Source of the DNA: Streptomyces caeruleatus
GTDB lineage: Bacteria; Actinomycetota; Actinomycetes; Streptomycetales; Streptomycetaceae
Length of the DNA stretch: 57,411 nucleotides
Assembly: GCF_001514235.1 (NCBI RefSeq)
Contig: NZ_KQ948946.1
Coordinates: forward strand, 1-57,411
Direction of reading: 5' to 3'
Shown: positions 1 through 8,163 of the stretch, in pieces
How positions within the stretch are numbered: the first letter of the stretch is position 1
Layout of the letters: every line of letters starts with the position of its first letter
Program-made: the position numbers and the translations under genes
Notes under the pieces: model-generated
What the model was told of the DNA's origin: nothing
The model's database searches: none
The model's input: only the letters and a program-made list of their open reading frames with translations

Positions 1-513
1 CAGCAGCCCGAACCCGCCCAGTCCCCGAGGCCCCAGAAGCCGCCCAAGCCCCCGAAGGCTCCCTACGCCTCCATGGCCGAGGACCACCCGGGCGACGACC
101 AGGAAACCGAGCGAAGCTCCGCCCTCGCCGCCGCCCTCGCCGCCGGCCTCACCGCCGAGCTGGCCCGCGAGGAAGCCGCGGCCCCTGTGGCGCAGAACGC
201 GTCCCTCGCGCCCGGCGCCACCCTCCTGGACATCGGCACGCTCCCCCTCTTCCCGCTCCAGCCACCCCGCACCTCGCGCGAGTTGCTCACCGACCACGTG
301 ACGGCGATGGTGTGCTGCGCCGCGATGGACACCGCAGGGGCGACCCCGGGGCTGGACTGGCTCGACGGACCCACGCTCCTCATCAACGGCGCACGAGCGG
401 CCGACCTCACCCCCAGAGTCCTGAGCCTCATCGAGGACGGCGACCCGGCGCCCCTGCGCGCCTGGCTGGTGGAGTCGGGGATACGCCCGGAGAAGCCGGT
501 ACGCCTGGTCTGA
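1..513 (+). CDS. Hypothetical protein, 5' end outside the window
   Basis: The reading frame is open from the first base, so the gene probably starts upstream; an internal ATG at 73 is an alternative start giving 146 residues. The visible N-terminal part is rich in proline and lysine (PKPPKAP), then comes an Ala/Glu-rich stretch, and the last ~90 residues look like a folded domain (DTAGATPGLDWLDGPTLLING). No signal peptide or membrane segment is visible in the part seen. I do not recognise the family. High-GC third positions support real coding. The next gene starts about 290 bp downstream, so it is probably not in the same transcript. Confidence 0.6.
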   Translation, partial: QQPEPAQSPRPQKPPKPPKAPYASMAEDHPGDDQETERSSALAAALAAGLTAELAREEAAAPVAQNASLAPGATLLDIGTLPLFPLQPPRTSRELLTDHVTAMVCCAAMDTAGATPGLDWLDGPTLLINGARAADLTPRVLSLIEDGDPAPLRAWLVESGIRPEKPVRLV

Positions 514-694
514 CGGCCGCCCTTCCGGCTGTCCCAGCTCGCCGCGCGTGCCGTATGCGGCCGGAACCCCTGGTTCCACTTTCGGCCAATTCGCAACGAA
601 TAGTGACAGGATGCGTGCGCAATGTGATGTGCTGGGATCGATAGCGCACATGGCAAGGGCTTGCGACATACGACAGGCACACAAACACCATGTC

Positions 695-757
695 GCACGA
701 GGCACTTGGCACGAGGCACTTGGCACGATGCACGAGGCACGAGGCACGACGCACCAC
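695..757. repeat. Heptanucleotide tandem repeat, about nine units
   Basis: Nine consecutive 7-bp units of the form GCACGAG, GCACTTG, GCACGAT, GCACGAC and GCACCAC lie in the spacer before the dimethylformamidase-like gene. Positions 5-7 vary and GCAC is constant. The repeat ends about 40 bp before the chosen ATG at 800. The 286-bp spacer (514-799) shows nothing else except relatively AT-rich sequence around 590-670, which could hold the promoter. Confidence 0.8.
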
Positions 758-799
758 CACGGACGCACGGCCACGGGGGAACGAGGGAGGGGTAGGGCC

Positions 800-2293
800 A
801 TGGGGTCGGAGCAGATCCGCCGCTGGGAGTCGGGGGCACTCGCGCACGCCGTGACGGACCCCTTCGGTCAGGGCCCCGTCCCCTGGCTGCGCGGCAACGT
901 GACGTACTTCGACGACACCGGCCAGGTGGTCCCCTGGTACGTCGACGGCCAGGCCCACCCGCCGACGGCCGGCACCCCCAGGATCCCCGGCCCGCGCACG
1001 GCCGGAAGCCCCCGCTCCGCCGACGACGTCCGCCGCCAGATCAAGGGCTTCACCTCCACCGGCGCGGTCGCCCCCGGCGAGGCCGTCGACTTCCACATCA
1101 CCGTCGACCCGCCCCAGGAATTCGCCGTCGACGTCTACCGCATCGGCCACTACGGCGGTGACGGCGCCGCGAAGATCACCACCAGCCCCCGCCTCTCCGG
1201 CATCGTCCAGCCACCCCCGCTCACCGCCGACCGCACGGTCTCCTGCCACCACTGGTGGCTGTCCTGGCGCCTGCAGATCCCGTCGTACTGGACCATCGGC
1301 GCCTACGTGGCCGTCCTCACCACCGCCGACGGCTACCGCTCCCACATCCCCTTCACGGTCCGCGACAACCACCCCGCCGACCTGCTCCTGCTCCTCCCCG
1401 ACGTCACCTGGCAGGCCTACAACCTCTACCCCGAGGACGGCCGCACGGGCGCCAGCCTCTACCACGCCTGGGACGACGACGGCCGTCTCCTCGGCGAGAA
1501 CGACGCCGCCACGACCGTCTCCTTCGACCGCCCCTACGCGGGCGCCGGCCTCCCGCTGCACGTCGGCCACGCCTACGACTTCATCCGCTGGGCCGAGCGC
1601 TATGGCTACGACATCGCCTACGCCGACGCCCGCGACCTGCACGCCGGCCATGTCGACCCCACCCGCTACCGCGGCCTGGTCTTCCCGGGCCACGACGAGT
1701 ACTGGTCGTCGAACATGCGCCGCACGGTCGAGCTGGCCCGGGAGAACGGCACGTCCCTGGTCTTCCTCTCCGCCAACTCCATGTACTGGCAGGTCGAGTT
1801 GGGCCCGTCCCCGTCCGGCGTGCCCGACCGCCTGATGACCTGCCGCAAGCGCCGTGGCCCGGGCCGCCCGGTGCTCTGGCGCGAGATCGACCGCCCCGAG
1901 CAGGAGGTGATCGGCATCCAGTACGCGGGCCAGGTCCCCGAGCCCCACCCCCTGATCGTCCGCAACGCCGACCACTGGCTGTGGGAGGCGACCGGTGCCG
2001 ATGAGGGCGACGAGATCGAGGGCCTGGTCGCCGGTGAGGCCGACCGCTACTTCCCGCGCACCCCGCTCCCGGACCACGAGGAACGCATCCTGCTCGCACA
2101 CTCCCCGTACCCGGACAAGGAGGGCACCCTCCGCCACCAGGAGACCTCCCTCTACCGCGCCCCCTCCGGCGCCCTGGTCTTCGCGTCCGGCACCTTCGCC
2201 TGGTCCCCGGCACTGGACCGCCCGGGCCATGTCGACGCCCGCGTCCAGCGCGCCACGGCCAACCTCCTGGACCGCATCTGCAAACGTGACTGA
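800..2293 (+). CDS. N,N-dimethylformamidase large-subunit-like protein
   Basis: This 497-residue protein resembles the C-terminal domain of the N,N-dimethylformamidase large subunit (DMFA2_C-like family), which hydrolyses amides in the characterised enzyme; the substrate here is unknown. Features include an N-terminal beta-sandwich-like part (VYRIGHYGGDGAAKI) and a later GlnAT/ThuA-like part with DVTWQAYNLY, FPGHDEYWS and SANSMYWQVE. I chose the ATG at 800 because a purine-rich GAGGGAGGGG stands just before it; the frame is open back to 548, but that extension would run through the heptanucleotide repeat. No signal peptide is seen. It is a stand-alone gene, followed by purC after a 127-bp spacer. 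Family assignment is moderately sure; activity is not established. Confidence 0.75.
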   Translation: MGSEQIRRWESGALAHAVTDPFGQGPVPWLRGNVTYFDDTGQVVPWYVDGQAHPPTAGTPRIPGPRTAGSPRSADDVRRQIKGFTSTGAVAPGEAVDFHITVDPPQEFAVDVYRIGHYGGDGAAKITTSPRLSGIVQPPPLTADRTVSCHHWWLSWRLQIPSYWTIGAYVAVLTTADGYRSHIPFTVRDNHPADLLLLLPDVTWQAYNLYPEDGRTGASLYHAWDDDGRLLGENDAATTVSFDRPYAGAGLPLHVGHAYDFIRWAERYGYDIAYADARDLHAGHVDPTRYRGLVFPGHDEYWSSNMRRTVELARENGTSLVFLSANSMYWQVELGPSPSGVPDRLMTCRKRRGPGRPVLWREIDRPEQEVIGIQYAGQVPEPHPLIVRNADHWLWEATGADEGDEIEGLVAGEADRYFPRTPLPDHEERILLAHSPYPDKEGTLRHQETSLYRAPSGALVFASGTFAWSPALDRPGHVDARVQRATANLLDRICKRD

Positions 2294-2304
2294 GCTCACT
2301 CAGT

Positions 2305-2359
2305 ACGCCCCCAGCACGCCCCCAGCACACCCCCAGCACGCCCCCAGCACACCCCCAGT
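2305..2359. repeat. Five tandem 11-bp units (ACRCCCCCAGC)
   Basis: Five direct 11-bp units alternate between ACGCCCCCAGC and ACACCCCCAGC, the last ending in T, just after the stop codon at 2293 and about 60 bp before purC. It is a minisatellite in a short intergenic spacer. No dyad symmetry or T-run is associated with it, so it is not an intrinsic terminator. Confidence 0.8.
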
Positions 2360-2420
2360 CCAAGGTCAGAGCCCCATACGGGACAATCGACGCTGTTGGA
2401 CAGAACCACGGGGAGGAACC

Positions 2421-3320
2421 GTGTCCGGATTCGTAGAAAAGCCCGAGCCGATTCAGGTTCCGGGCCTGGTGCACCTGCACACCGGCAAGGTGCGCGAGCT
2501 GTACCAGAACGAGGCGGGCGACCTCGTGATGGTCGCCAGTGACCGTATGTCCGCCTACGACTGGGTGCTGCCGACCGAGATCCCCGACAAGGGCCGCGTC
2601 CTCACCCAGCTCTCCCTGTGGTGGTTCGACCAGCTCGCCGACCTGGTCCCCAACCACGTCCTGAGCACCGACGTGCCCGCCGGCGCCCCCGCCGACTGGG
2701 CGGGCCGCACCCTGGTCTGCAAGTCGCTGAAGATGATCCCGGTGGAGGCCGTGGCCCGCGGCTACCTCACCGGCTCCGGCCTGGTCGAGTACAACGAGTC
2801 CCGCACCGTCTGCGGCCTCGCCCTCCCGGAGGGTCTCGTCGACGGCAGCGAGCTGCCCGCCCCGATCTTCACCCCGGCCACCAAGGCCGCGGTCGGCGAG
2901 CACGACGAGAACGTCTCCTACGAGGAGGTCGCCCGCCAGGTCGGCCCCGACACCGCCGCCCGGCTGCGCCAGGCGACCCTCGCGGTCTACGCCCGCGGCC
3001 GGGACATCGCCCGCGAGCGCGGCATCATCCTCGCGGACACCAAGTTCGAGTTCGGCTTCGACGGGGAGACCCTGGTCCTCGCCGACGAGGTCCTCACCCC
3101 GGACTCCTCCCGCTTCTGGCCGGCCGACCAGTGGCAGCCGGGCCGCGCGCAGCCGTCGTACGACAAGCAGTTCGTGCGTGACTGGCTGACCTCGCCGGCG
3201 TCCGGCTGGGACCGCAGGAGCGAGCAGCCCCCGCCGCCGCTGCCGCAGGAGGTCGTGGACGCGACCCGGGCGAAGTACGTGGAGGCGTACGAGCGCCTGA
3301 CCGGCACGAGCTGGAGCTGA
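2421..3320 (+). CDS. purC: Phosphoribosylaminoimidazole-succinocarboxamide synthase (SAICAR synthetase)
   Basis: PurC (299 aa) ligates aspartate to CAIR with ATP in the purine pathway, in the cytoplasm. The sequence has the family N-terminus (HTGKVRELYQNE, then VASDRMSAYDWVLP), the central VEAVARGYLTGSGLVEY segment and the C-terminal ADEVLTPDSSRFWP. The length fits the family. Translation most likely begins at the GTG at 2421, preceded by GGGGAGGAACC; the open frame further upstream crosses the tandem repeats and is non-coding. It lies about 5 kb from purSQL, on the same strand but in its own unit, and is followed by a strong hairpin shared with the convergent tRNA-Gly gene. Confidence 0.97.
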   Translation: MSGFVEKPEPIQVPGLVHLHTGKVRELYQNEAGDLVMVASDRMSAYDWVLPTEIPDKGRVLTQLSLWWFDQLADLVPNHVLSTDVPAGAPADWAGRTLVCKSLKMIPVEAVARGYLTGSGLVEYNESRTVCGLALPEGLVDGSELPAPIFTPATKAAVGEHDENVSYEEVARQVGPDTAARLRQATLAVYARGRDIARERGIILADTKFEFGFDGETLVLADEVLTPDSSRFWPADQWQPGRAQPSYDKQFVRDWLTSPASGWDRRSEQPPPPLPQEVVDATRAKYVEAYERLTGTSWS

Positions 3321-3338
3321 CCCAAGGGCCCCATGACA

Positions 3339-3365
3339 AAGGCCCCGGTCGATGACCGGGGCCTT
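3339..3365. terminator. Bidirectional hairpin between purC and tRNA-Gly
   Basis: Arms AAGGCCCCGGTC (3339-3350) and GACCGGGGCCTT (3354-3365) are perfectly complementary around a 3-nt loop. The hairpin sits between the purC stop and the 3' end of the convergent tRNA gene, so it can terminate both transcripts. Confidence 0.8.
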
Positions 3366-3372
3366 GATCTGG

Positions 3373-3445
3373 AGCGAACGACGAGGTTCGAACTCGCGAC
3401 CTCAACCTTGGCAAGGTTGCGCTCTACCAACTGAGCTACGTTCGC
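3373..3445 (-). tRNA. tRNA-Gly(GCC)
   Basis: The minus strand folds as a cloverleaf starting GCGAACG, with D-arm TAGCTCAGTTGGTAGAGC, anticodon loop CTTGCCAAG (anticodon GCC) and T-loop GGTTCGAAC on the complementary reading. The acceptor stem is seven perfect pairs. A CCA follows directly in the DNA, so the 3' end may be encoded in this copy, unlike the second Gly(GCC) copy near 7.3 kb. Confidence 0.95.
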
Positions 3446-3467
3446 ATGCGCCGAAGCGCAAGACCCA

Positions 3468-4094
3468 CTATACCCAACCTCGCTCCCGAGCGAGCCGCAC
3501 CGCCGCGTGGCGGTTCTCCGCCCCGAGCTTCGAGACGGCCGAGGACAGATAGTTGCGCACGGTCCCCTGCGACAGCGCGGCCCGTTCCGCGATCTCCGCG
3601 ACGGGCGCCCCGTCGGCGGCGAGTTCCAGCACCTCGGCCTCCCGCGCGGTCAGCGGCGAGTCACCGGCGGCGATGGCGTCGGCGGCCAACTCCGGGTCGA
3701 CGTAGCGGTTTCCGGCGTGCACGGTCCGGATGATCTCGGCGAGCCGCTGAGCGCTGACGGTCTTGGGGACGAACCCGCGTACACCCGCCGCAAGAGCCCG
3801 CTTCAGATGCCCGGGCCGCCCATGGCTGGTCACGATCATCACCCGGCAGCCGGGCAGTTCGGCCCGCAGGGATGTGGCGACCTTCACACCGTCCGCCCCG
3901 GGCATCTGAAGATCCAGTACGGCGACGTCGGGTTCGTGGGCCCGTGCCATCGCCAGCGCCTCCGGTCCGCTGGCCGCCTCGGCGACGATCACGAGGTCGT
4001 CCTCCAGGGACAGCAGCGTGGCGAGCGCGCCCCGGATCAGATGTTCGTCGTCGGCGAGCAGCAGCCGCACGGGCCCGGCGGTACGGCCACTCAT
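3468..4094 (-). CDS. NarL/DesR-type response regulator
   Basis: This 208-residue regulator has an N-terminal receiver domain (acidic DDE near residues 15-17, phospho-acceptor Asp61 in VLDLQMPG, Lys111 in FVPKTV) and a C-terminal LuxR-type helix-turn-helix (LTAREAEVLELAADG, then GTVRNYLSSAVSKL). Its start codon overlaps the stop of the histidine kinase gene (ATGA), which implies translational coupling and a cognate pair. It is the last gene of the four-gene operon running leftwards from 7110. By analogy with DesKR and linearmycin-type systems, it probably controls the adjacent ABC exporter. The signal is unknown. Confidence 0.92.
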   Translation of the reverse strand: MSGRTAGPVRLLLADDEHLIRGALATLLSLEDDLVIVAEAASGPEALAMARAHEPDVAVLDLQMPGADGVKVATSLRAELPGCRVMIVTSHGRPGHLKRALAAGVRGFVPKTVSAQRLAEIIRTVHAGNRYVDPELAADAIAAGDSPLTAREAEVLELAADGAPVAEIAERAALSQGTVRNYLSSAVSKLGAENRHAAVRLARERGWV

Positions 4095-5350
4095 ACGGCG
4101 GCCTCCGGCACGCCCGCTCCCGCCAACGGCACCTGAGCCACCAGCCGGAACACTCCCTCCCGGGCCCGGCCGGCCTCCAGGGTGCCGTCCACGGCGGCCA
4201 GCCGCTCCCGCAGCCCCGCGAGCCCGGAGCCGCCGCGCCTGCCGGCGTCCGCGCCGCCGGAGACCTCGCTCTCGTCGGAGGCCGCGGCAGCCCCGTCGTT
4301 CTCCACCGTCAACACCACGCGCCCTTCCCTCACCCGTACTCCCACCGCGCACCGCTCGGCATCCCCGTGCCGCAGCACATTGGTGGTCGCCTCCCGTACC
4401 ACCCAGGCCAGCGCCGACTGCACCTCGGCGGGCAGCCCGGCCGCCTCCCCGGTCACCTGGCACTCGATCCCGGCCGCGGTCAACACCCCCTGCGCACCGG
4501 CGAGTTCGACCCCAAGATCGGCCTCCCGGTATCCCCGTACGACATCACGCACCTCGCGCTGCGACTCCTGCGCGATCCGCTGCACCTCGATCATCTGCTC
4601 CACGGCCTCGGGCCGCCCGCGGCGCGCCAACTGCACGGCGAGCTCGCTCTTCAACGCGATGACCGCGAGGTTGCGCCCCATCACGTCGTGCAGATCCCGC
4701 CCGAACCGCAGCCGCTCCTCGGCGACGGCGAGCCGGGCCCGGGTCTCGCGGGCCTCGTCGAGTTCGTAGACGGCCTTGAGCAGCCAGACGGAGAAGACCG
4801 CGGTGAAGGCGAGGAATCCGCTGCTGGCCAGCACGATCAGCGCGGTGCCCAGCGCGCCGAGCGGGGACCGGGTGATCGCGAGCACGACGATCGCCGTACC
4901 GGCCGCGAAGCCCGCGACGACGGCGTACACATGCCTGCGCCGCCGCACGCCGAGGGCGATGATGCCCACCCCGAAGATCATGGTGACCCCGAAGACACTG
5001 CCCGCCGCCGAGTCGGCGCCGTCGTCCGTCGAGCCGTACTCGGCGACGGCGAGAGCCGTGACGGCGACCACGGCGGTGGCCGCGCCGAGCGCGCACATCA
5101 GCCGCAGCGGCTGCGCCCGCCGGCCGCGCAGCCAGTCCACCGCGCGCGACACGGTCAGCACGCAGATCGCCGCGTGCGCGCACACCAGGAGCAGCAGCCA
5201 GGCACTCGGCGCGCCCCCGACCTGGCCGATGAGCGGCACCCCGGCCCCGGCGACCTCCATCACCGCGAAGAAGTGGAACGACCCCCGTGTGTACGTCTCC
5301 ACCTTCGCCGGAGTGCTCTTCCCCCGCCACCATGTACCCGGCCCGCGCAT
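4091..5350 (-). CDS. Sensor histidine kinase, HisKA_3 type
   Basis: This 419-aa kinase has several hydrophobic segments in the first half (about residues 48-70, 86-103, 118-134, 140-160 and 168-195), a coiled linker, a HisKA_3 dimerisation box with the phospho-acceptor His221 in GRDLHDVMGRN, and an HATPase domain (N-box VREATTNVLRHG, then GSGLAGLRERL). It belongs to the NarL-partner class and is coupled to the response regulator by a 4-bp overlap. It lies 18 bp after the permease gene, so the exporter and its sensor share an operon. A later start is possible. The ligand cannot be read from the sequence; envelope stress or an exported drug are the usual inferences for this layout. Confidence 0.9.
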   Translation of the reverse strand: MRGPGTWWRGKSTPAKVETYTRGSFHFFAVMEVAGAGVPLIGQVGGAPSAWLLLLVCAHAAICVLTVSRAVDWLRGRRAQPLRLMCALGAATAVVAVTALAVAEYGSTDDGADSAAGSVFGVTMIFGVGIIALGVRRRRHVYAVVAGFAAGTAIVVLAITRSPLGALGTALIVLASSGFLAFTAVFSVWLLKAVYELDEARETRARLAVAEERLRFGRDLHDVMGRNLAVIALKSELAVQLARRGRPEAVEQMIEVQRIAQESQREVRDVVRGYREADLGVELAGAQGVLTAAGIECQVTGEAAGLPAEVQSALAWVVREATTNVLRHGDAERCAVGVRVREGRVVLTVENDGAAAASDESEVSGGADAGRRGGSGLAGLRERLAAVDGTLEAGRAREGVFRLVAQVPLAGAGVPEAAV

Positions 5351-5368
5351 GCGCCCGCTCCCCCTACC

Positions 5369-6145
5369 TCAACGCCGCGGTTCCCAGCGGAACCACCGCC
5401 GTACAGCAAACACGCCCAGAACCGTCCAGGCCAGCGCGGTGGCCACGGCGCCCAGCGCCTCGTACGCCGACAGCTCCCCGGTCAGTCCGCCCCGCACGAG
5501 AGTGATCACCGGGGTCAGCGGCAGCAGTTCGCACAGCGACGCCACCCGGTCGGGCAGGATCTCCAGGGGCACGAACATGCCGGAGAAGATCATCGAGAGG
5601 AACACCACGGGCAGCGTCGTGACCTGCGCGCTCTCGACGCTCCGGGTGAAGGAGGCGGTCACCGCGGCGAGCGTGGCGCACAGCGGGAACCCCAGCAGCA
5701 GGCCCAGCACGGCGAGATGGGGAGCGCGGGGCGCGCCCACGTCGAGCAGGACGGCGCAGCCGGCCGTCAGCACCACACACTGCGCGAGGCCCGTGGCCAC
5801 GGCCGGGAACGCGGCCCCGGCGAGGATCTCGTTGTCCCGCAGCTCGCCGGTGCGCAGCCGCTTGAGGACGAGTTCCTCGCGCCGGGCGGTGTAGACGCTG
5901 ACGAGCGTCACGTACACCGCGTAGAGCAGCGAGAAGCCCATGGAGGCGGGCAGGAGGACCGTGCCGAGGGTGAGGCCCACCTCGGCCAGGTCCATCTGCT
6001 TCGCGGCCTCCCGCGCGCTGAAGGGCAGGATCAGCGGCACGAACAGCGCCGCGAACAGCGTGCCCCTGCTGCGCCCGAGCAGCGTCAGCTCGGCCCGCGC
6101 CAGCGCCGCCATGCGCCCCACCGGGGCGGTCGTCGCCGTACTCAT
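5369..6145 (-). CDS. ABC-2 type transporter permease
   Basis: This 258-residue membrane protein has the topology of an ABC-2 permease: a cytoplasmic N-terminus (ARAELTLLGRSRGTLFAALF) followed by about six hydrophobic segments, including VTLVSVYTARREELVLKRLRTG, the coupling region of this family. Its ATG overlaps the ATPase stop codon (ATGA). It pairs with the ATPase just upstream and probably exports a hydrophobic compound, lipid or drug; the substrate is not known. Confidence 0.88.
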   Translation of the reverse strand: MSTATTAPVGRMAALARAELTLLGRSRGTLFAALFVPLILPFSAREAAKQMDLAEVGLTLGTVLLPASMGFSLLYAVYVTLVSVYTARREELVLKRLRTGELRDNEILAGAAFPAVATGLAQCVVLTAGCAVLLDVGAPRAPHLAVLGLLLGFPLCATLAAVTASFTRSVESAQVTTLPVVFLSMIFSGMFVPLEILPDRVASLCELLPLTPVITLVRGGLTGELSAYEALGAVATALAWTVLGVFAVRRWFRWEPRR

Positions 6146-7110
6146 GCCGCGTACTCCTTCGTCCTCGTCCCGGCGGCCTCGGCCGCCGCCTCCCGCGCGA
6201 TCCCCAGGAACGCCTCCTCCAGCGACGCCGGCCGCACATCCAGCCGCCGCAGCTCCACGGCGGCCCCTTCGGCCCACACCAGCAGCCGGGTCGCGGTCCG
6301 CTGCAACTCGTGGGTGTGCAGCCGTACGACCCGCCCGTCGACCTCGTGGCCGCTCACGCCCATGCCGTCGAGGGGCGGTAGATCGCCCACGAAGTAGCCC
6401 TGGGGCAGTTCGAAGGAGATCCGCGACGGCTGGGCCGCGGTTACCTCGGCCGGTGTCCCGGCCGCAGCGATCCGCCCCTCGTGCAGGATCGCCAGCCGCT
6501 CGGCGAGGCCCTCGGCCTCCTCCAGGTAGTGCGTGGTCAGCAGCACGGTCGTGCCGGCGTCCCGAAGCCGCCGCACCAACTCCCAGGTGTCCCGGCGCCC
6601 CTCGGCGTCCAGCCCGGTCGTCGGCTCGTCCAGGAACAGCACCTCGGGGTCCCCGAGCAGCGCGAGCGCCAGGTCCAGCCGCCGCCGCTCCCCGCCGGAC
6701 AGCTGCTTCACCCGTACGCCGGTCTTCCCGGCCAGCCCGACGAGCTCCAGCACCTCCAGCGGCGGCCGCGCCCCGCTCACACACCCGGCCCACATCCGCG
6801 CGGTCTCGGCGACGGTCAGCTCGGAGGGGAAGCCGCCCTCCTGAAGCATCACCCCGGTCCGCGGCCGTACGGCGGCCCGCTCGGCGTAGGGATCGTGCCC
6901 GAGCACCCGCACCCGCCCCCCGGCGGGCCGGGCGAGCCCCTCCAGCAGTTCGACCGTCGACGTCTTGCCCGCGCCGTTGGTGCCGAGCAGCGCGAAGATC
7001 TCCCCGCGGTTCACGGAGAAGCTGATTCCGCGCACCGCTTCGAACCCGCCCCCGTACACACGCCGCAGGTCAGTGACCTCAATAACGTGTTCGTGTTCGT
7101 TTCCGTTCAT
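6142..7110 (-). CDS. ABC transporter ATP-binding protein
   Basis: This 322-aa ATPase is of the DrrA/CcmA drug-export class. It carries Walker A (GTNGAGKTST), Q-loop (VMLQEGG), signature (LSGGERRRLD), Walker B (VLFLDEPTTGLD) and switch His (TTHYLEEAE). A C-terminal extension of about 100 residues resembles the DUF4162-type tail of drug exporters. It is the first gene of the operon ATPase-permease-kinase-regulator on the minus strand, so the promoter should lie between 7111 and about 7200. No dyad symmetry that could be a binding site for the regulator was identified there. Confidence 0.93.
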   Translation of the reverse strand: MNGNEHEHVIEVTDLRRVYGGGFEAVRGISFSVNRGEIFALLGTNGAGKTSTVELLEGLARPAGGRVRVLGHDPYAERAAVRPRTGVMLQEGGFPSELTVAETARMWAGCVSGARPPLEVLELVGLAGKTGVRVKQLSGGERRRLDLALALLGDPEVLFLDEPTTGLDAEGRRDTWELVRRLRDAGTTVLLTTHYLEEAEGLAERLAILHEGRIAAAGTPAEVTAAQPSRISFELPQGYFVGDLPPLDGMGVSGHEVDGRVVRLHTHELQRTATRLLVWAEGAAVELRRLDVRPASLEEAFLGIAREAAAEAAGTRTKEYAA

Positions 7111-7215
7111 GGTTCCAGCGTCCCGGCGAAACAGGGCCGGCAGCAGTGCGCGCTGTCACCACTCCACATGACAAATGTCAGAGGGCCGTTCGTGCGGAGT
7201 CGCGGATACACGAAA

Positions 7216-7243
7216 AGACCCCGGTCCATCAGGACCGGGGTCT
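7216..7243 (-). terminator. Terminator of the tRNA-Gly pair
   Basis: Arms AGACCCCGGTCC (7216-7227) and GGACCGGGGTCT (7232-7243) flank a 4-nt loop; on the minus strand the hairpin is followed by TTTTCG. It lies just past the 3' end of the tRNA-Gly(GCC) gene. Confidence 0.8.
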
Positions 7244-7251
7244 CATTCCCG

Positions 7252-7324
7252 AGCGGACGACGAGGCTCGAACTCGCGACCTCAACCTTGGCAAGGTTGCG
7301 CTCTACCAACTGAGCTACGTCCGC
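7252..7324 (-). tRNA. tRNA-Gly(GCC), second copy
   Basis: It is nearly identical to the copy at 3.4 kb, starting GCGGACG with anticodon loop CTTGCCAAG. The acceptor stem differs at one pair (GCGGACG instead of GCGAACG) and the T-stem at one position. No CCA is encoded. It is probably co-transcribed with the tRNA-Gly(TCC) gene 80 bp upstream. Confidence 0.95.
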
Positions 7325-7404
7325 ATTGCTCCCGATCAGCTCTCACCGATCGGTGCGAGCACCAGCCTACCTGATCCACATCAGTGGTCGGACCGGCGGT
7401 GCAG

Positions 7405-7476
7405 AGCGGGTGACAGGAATTGCACACTGCGCCTTCCCCCTGGAAGGGGGATGTTCTACTACTGAACTACACCCGC
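7405..7476 (-). tRNA. tRNA-Gly(TCC)
   Basis: The minus strand gives GCGGGTG acceptor pairs, D-arm TAGTTCAGTAGTAGAAC, anticodon loop CTTCCAG (anticodon TCC, reading GGA and GGG) and a T-arm with GCAATTC. Together with the adjacent Gly(GCC) gene it forms a two-tRNA cluster. Confidence 0.93.
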
Positions 7477-7583
7477 ATGCTCGGCGAGCTGGACTTTTCT
7501 GTCCCGCCCGGCGGCGTGCTCCAGACATTAGCTGATCAGCAGGGGGGTAGCGCAAGTCGGTTGTCGCACCGGCCCAAGTCGGC

Positions 7584-7617
7584 TGTCCTCAAGGCCTGCT
7601 GACGGGCCCTGAGGACA
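7584..7617 (-). terminator. Probable lsr2 terminator
   Basis: TGTCCTCAAGGCC and GGGCCCTGAGGACA form a long, slightly imperfect hairpin about 20 bp beyond the lsr2 stop codon. There is no clear U-tract, which is common for Streptomyces terminators. Confidence 0.6.
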
Positions 7618-7634
7618 ACACCGCGCGACTCATG

Positions 7635-7952
7635 TCACTGCGCCGAGGCGAACGCCTCGTAGACCTTCTTGGGGATGCGGCCGCGGGCCGGCACCTCCAT
7701 CTTGTTGGCCTGGGCCCAGGCCCGGACGGCCGCCGGGTCCGGGGCGACCTCGGTCTGCTTGTACGCCTTGCCTGACTTCGACCGCTTGCGGCCGGCTTCC
7801 ACGTAGGGCGCGAGCGCCTTGCGCAGTTTCCTGGCATTGGCTTCATTCAGGTCGATCTCGTACGACTTGCCGTCGAGTCCGAAGGCGATCGTTTCCGCCG
7901 CTTCCGAGCCGTCGATGTCGTCAAAGAGAGTGACCACGACCTTCTGCGCCAC
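7635..7952 (-). CDS. lsr2: Nucleoid-associated protein Lsr2
   Basis: Lsr2 (105 aa) is the actinobacterial H-NS analogue that bridges DNA and silences AT-rich, often foreign, genes. The N-terminal dimerisation domain (AQKVVVTLFDDIDG) and the C-terminal AT-hook-like DNA-binding motif (VPARGRIPKKVYEAF) are intact. The GTG at 7952 is preferred over the ATG ten codons upstream because the product then starts MAQKVVV, as in known Lsr2 proteins, with AAGGGA about 9 nt before it. It is divergent from purS across a relatively AT-rich 311-bp spacer. Its silencing role is relevant to the prophage 29 kb away only as an inference. Confidence 0.95.
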   Translation of the reverse strand: MAQKVVVTLFDDIDGSEAAETIAFGLDGKSYEIDLNEANARKLRKALAPYVEAGRKRSKSGKAYKQTEVAPDPAAVRAWAQANKMEVPARGRIPKKVYEAFASAQ

Positions 7953-8163
7953 GAATATCGGTCCCTTCGTCCGGCACCTCATGCAGCTCAGCTGCGACGA
8001 CGTGCCGAGTCTCGGCTATTTGCCAATTCATTTGTACAGTGCCCGGCAATGCAATGTGAAGCCCGACTAAATCTGTCCGCGTGTCCCGAGCGCAATAGCT
8101 ATCCGCGGCTGATCGGGGATCTTTCCCGTAACTTTTCGTGAACACCCCTGTCTGATACCGGAT

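Noticed and set aside
695..757. Possible CRISPR or regulatory array
   Set aside because: Units are 7 bp without spacers; it is a simple tandem repeat.
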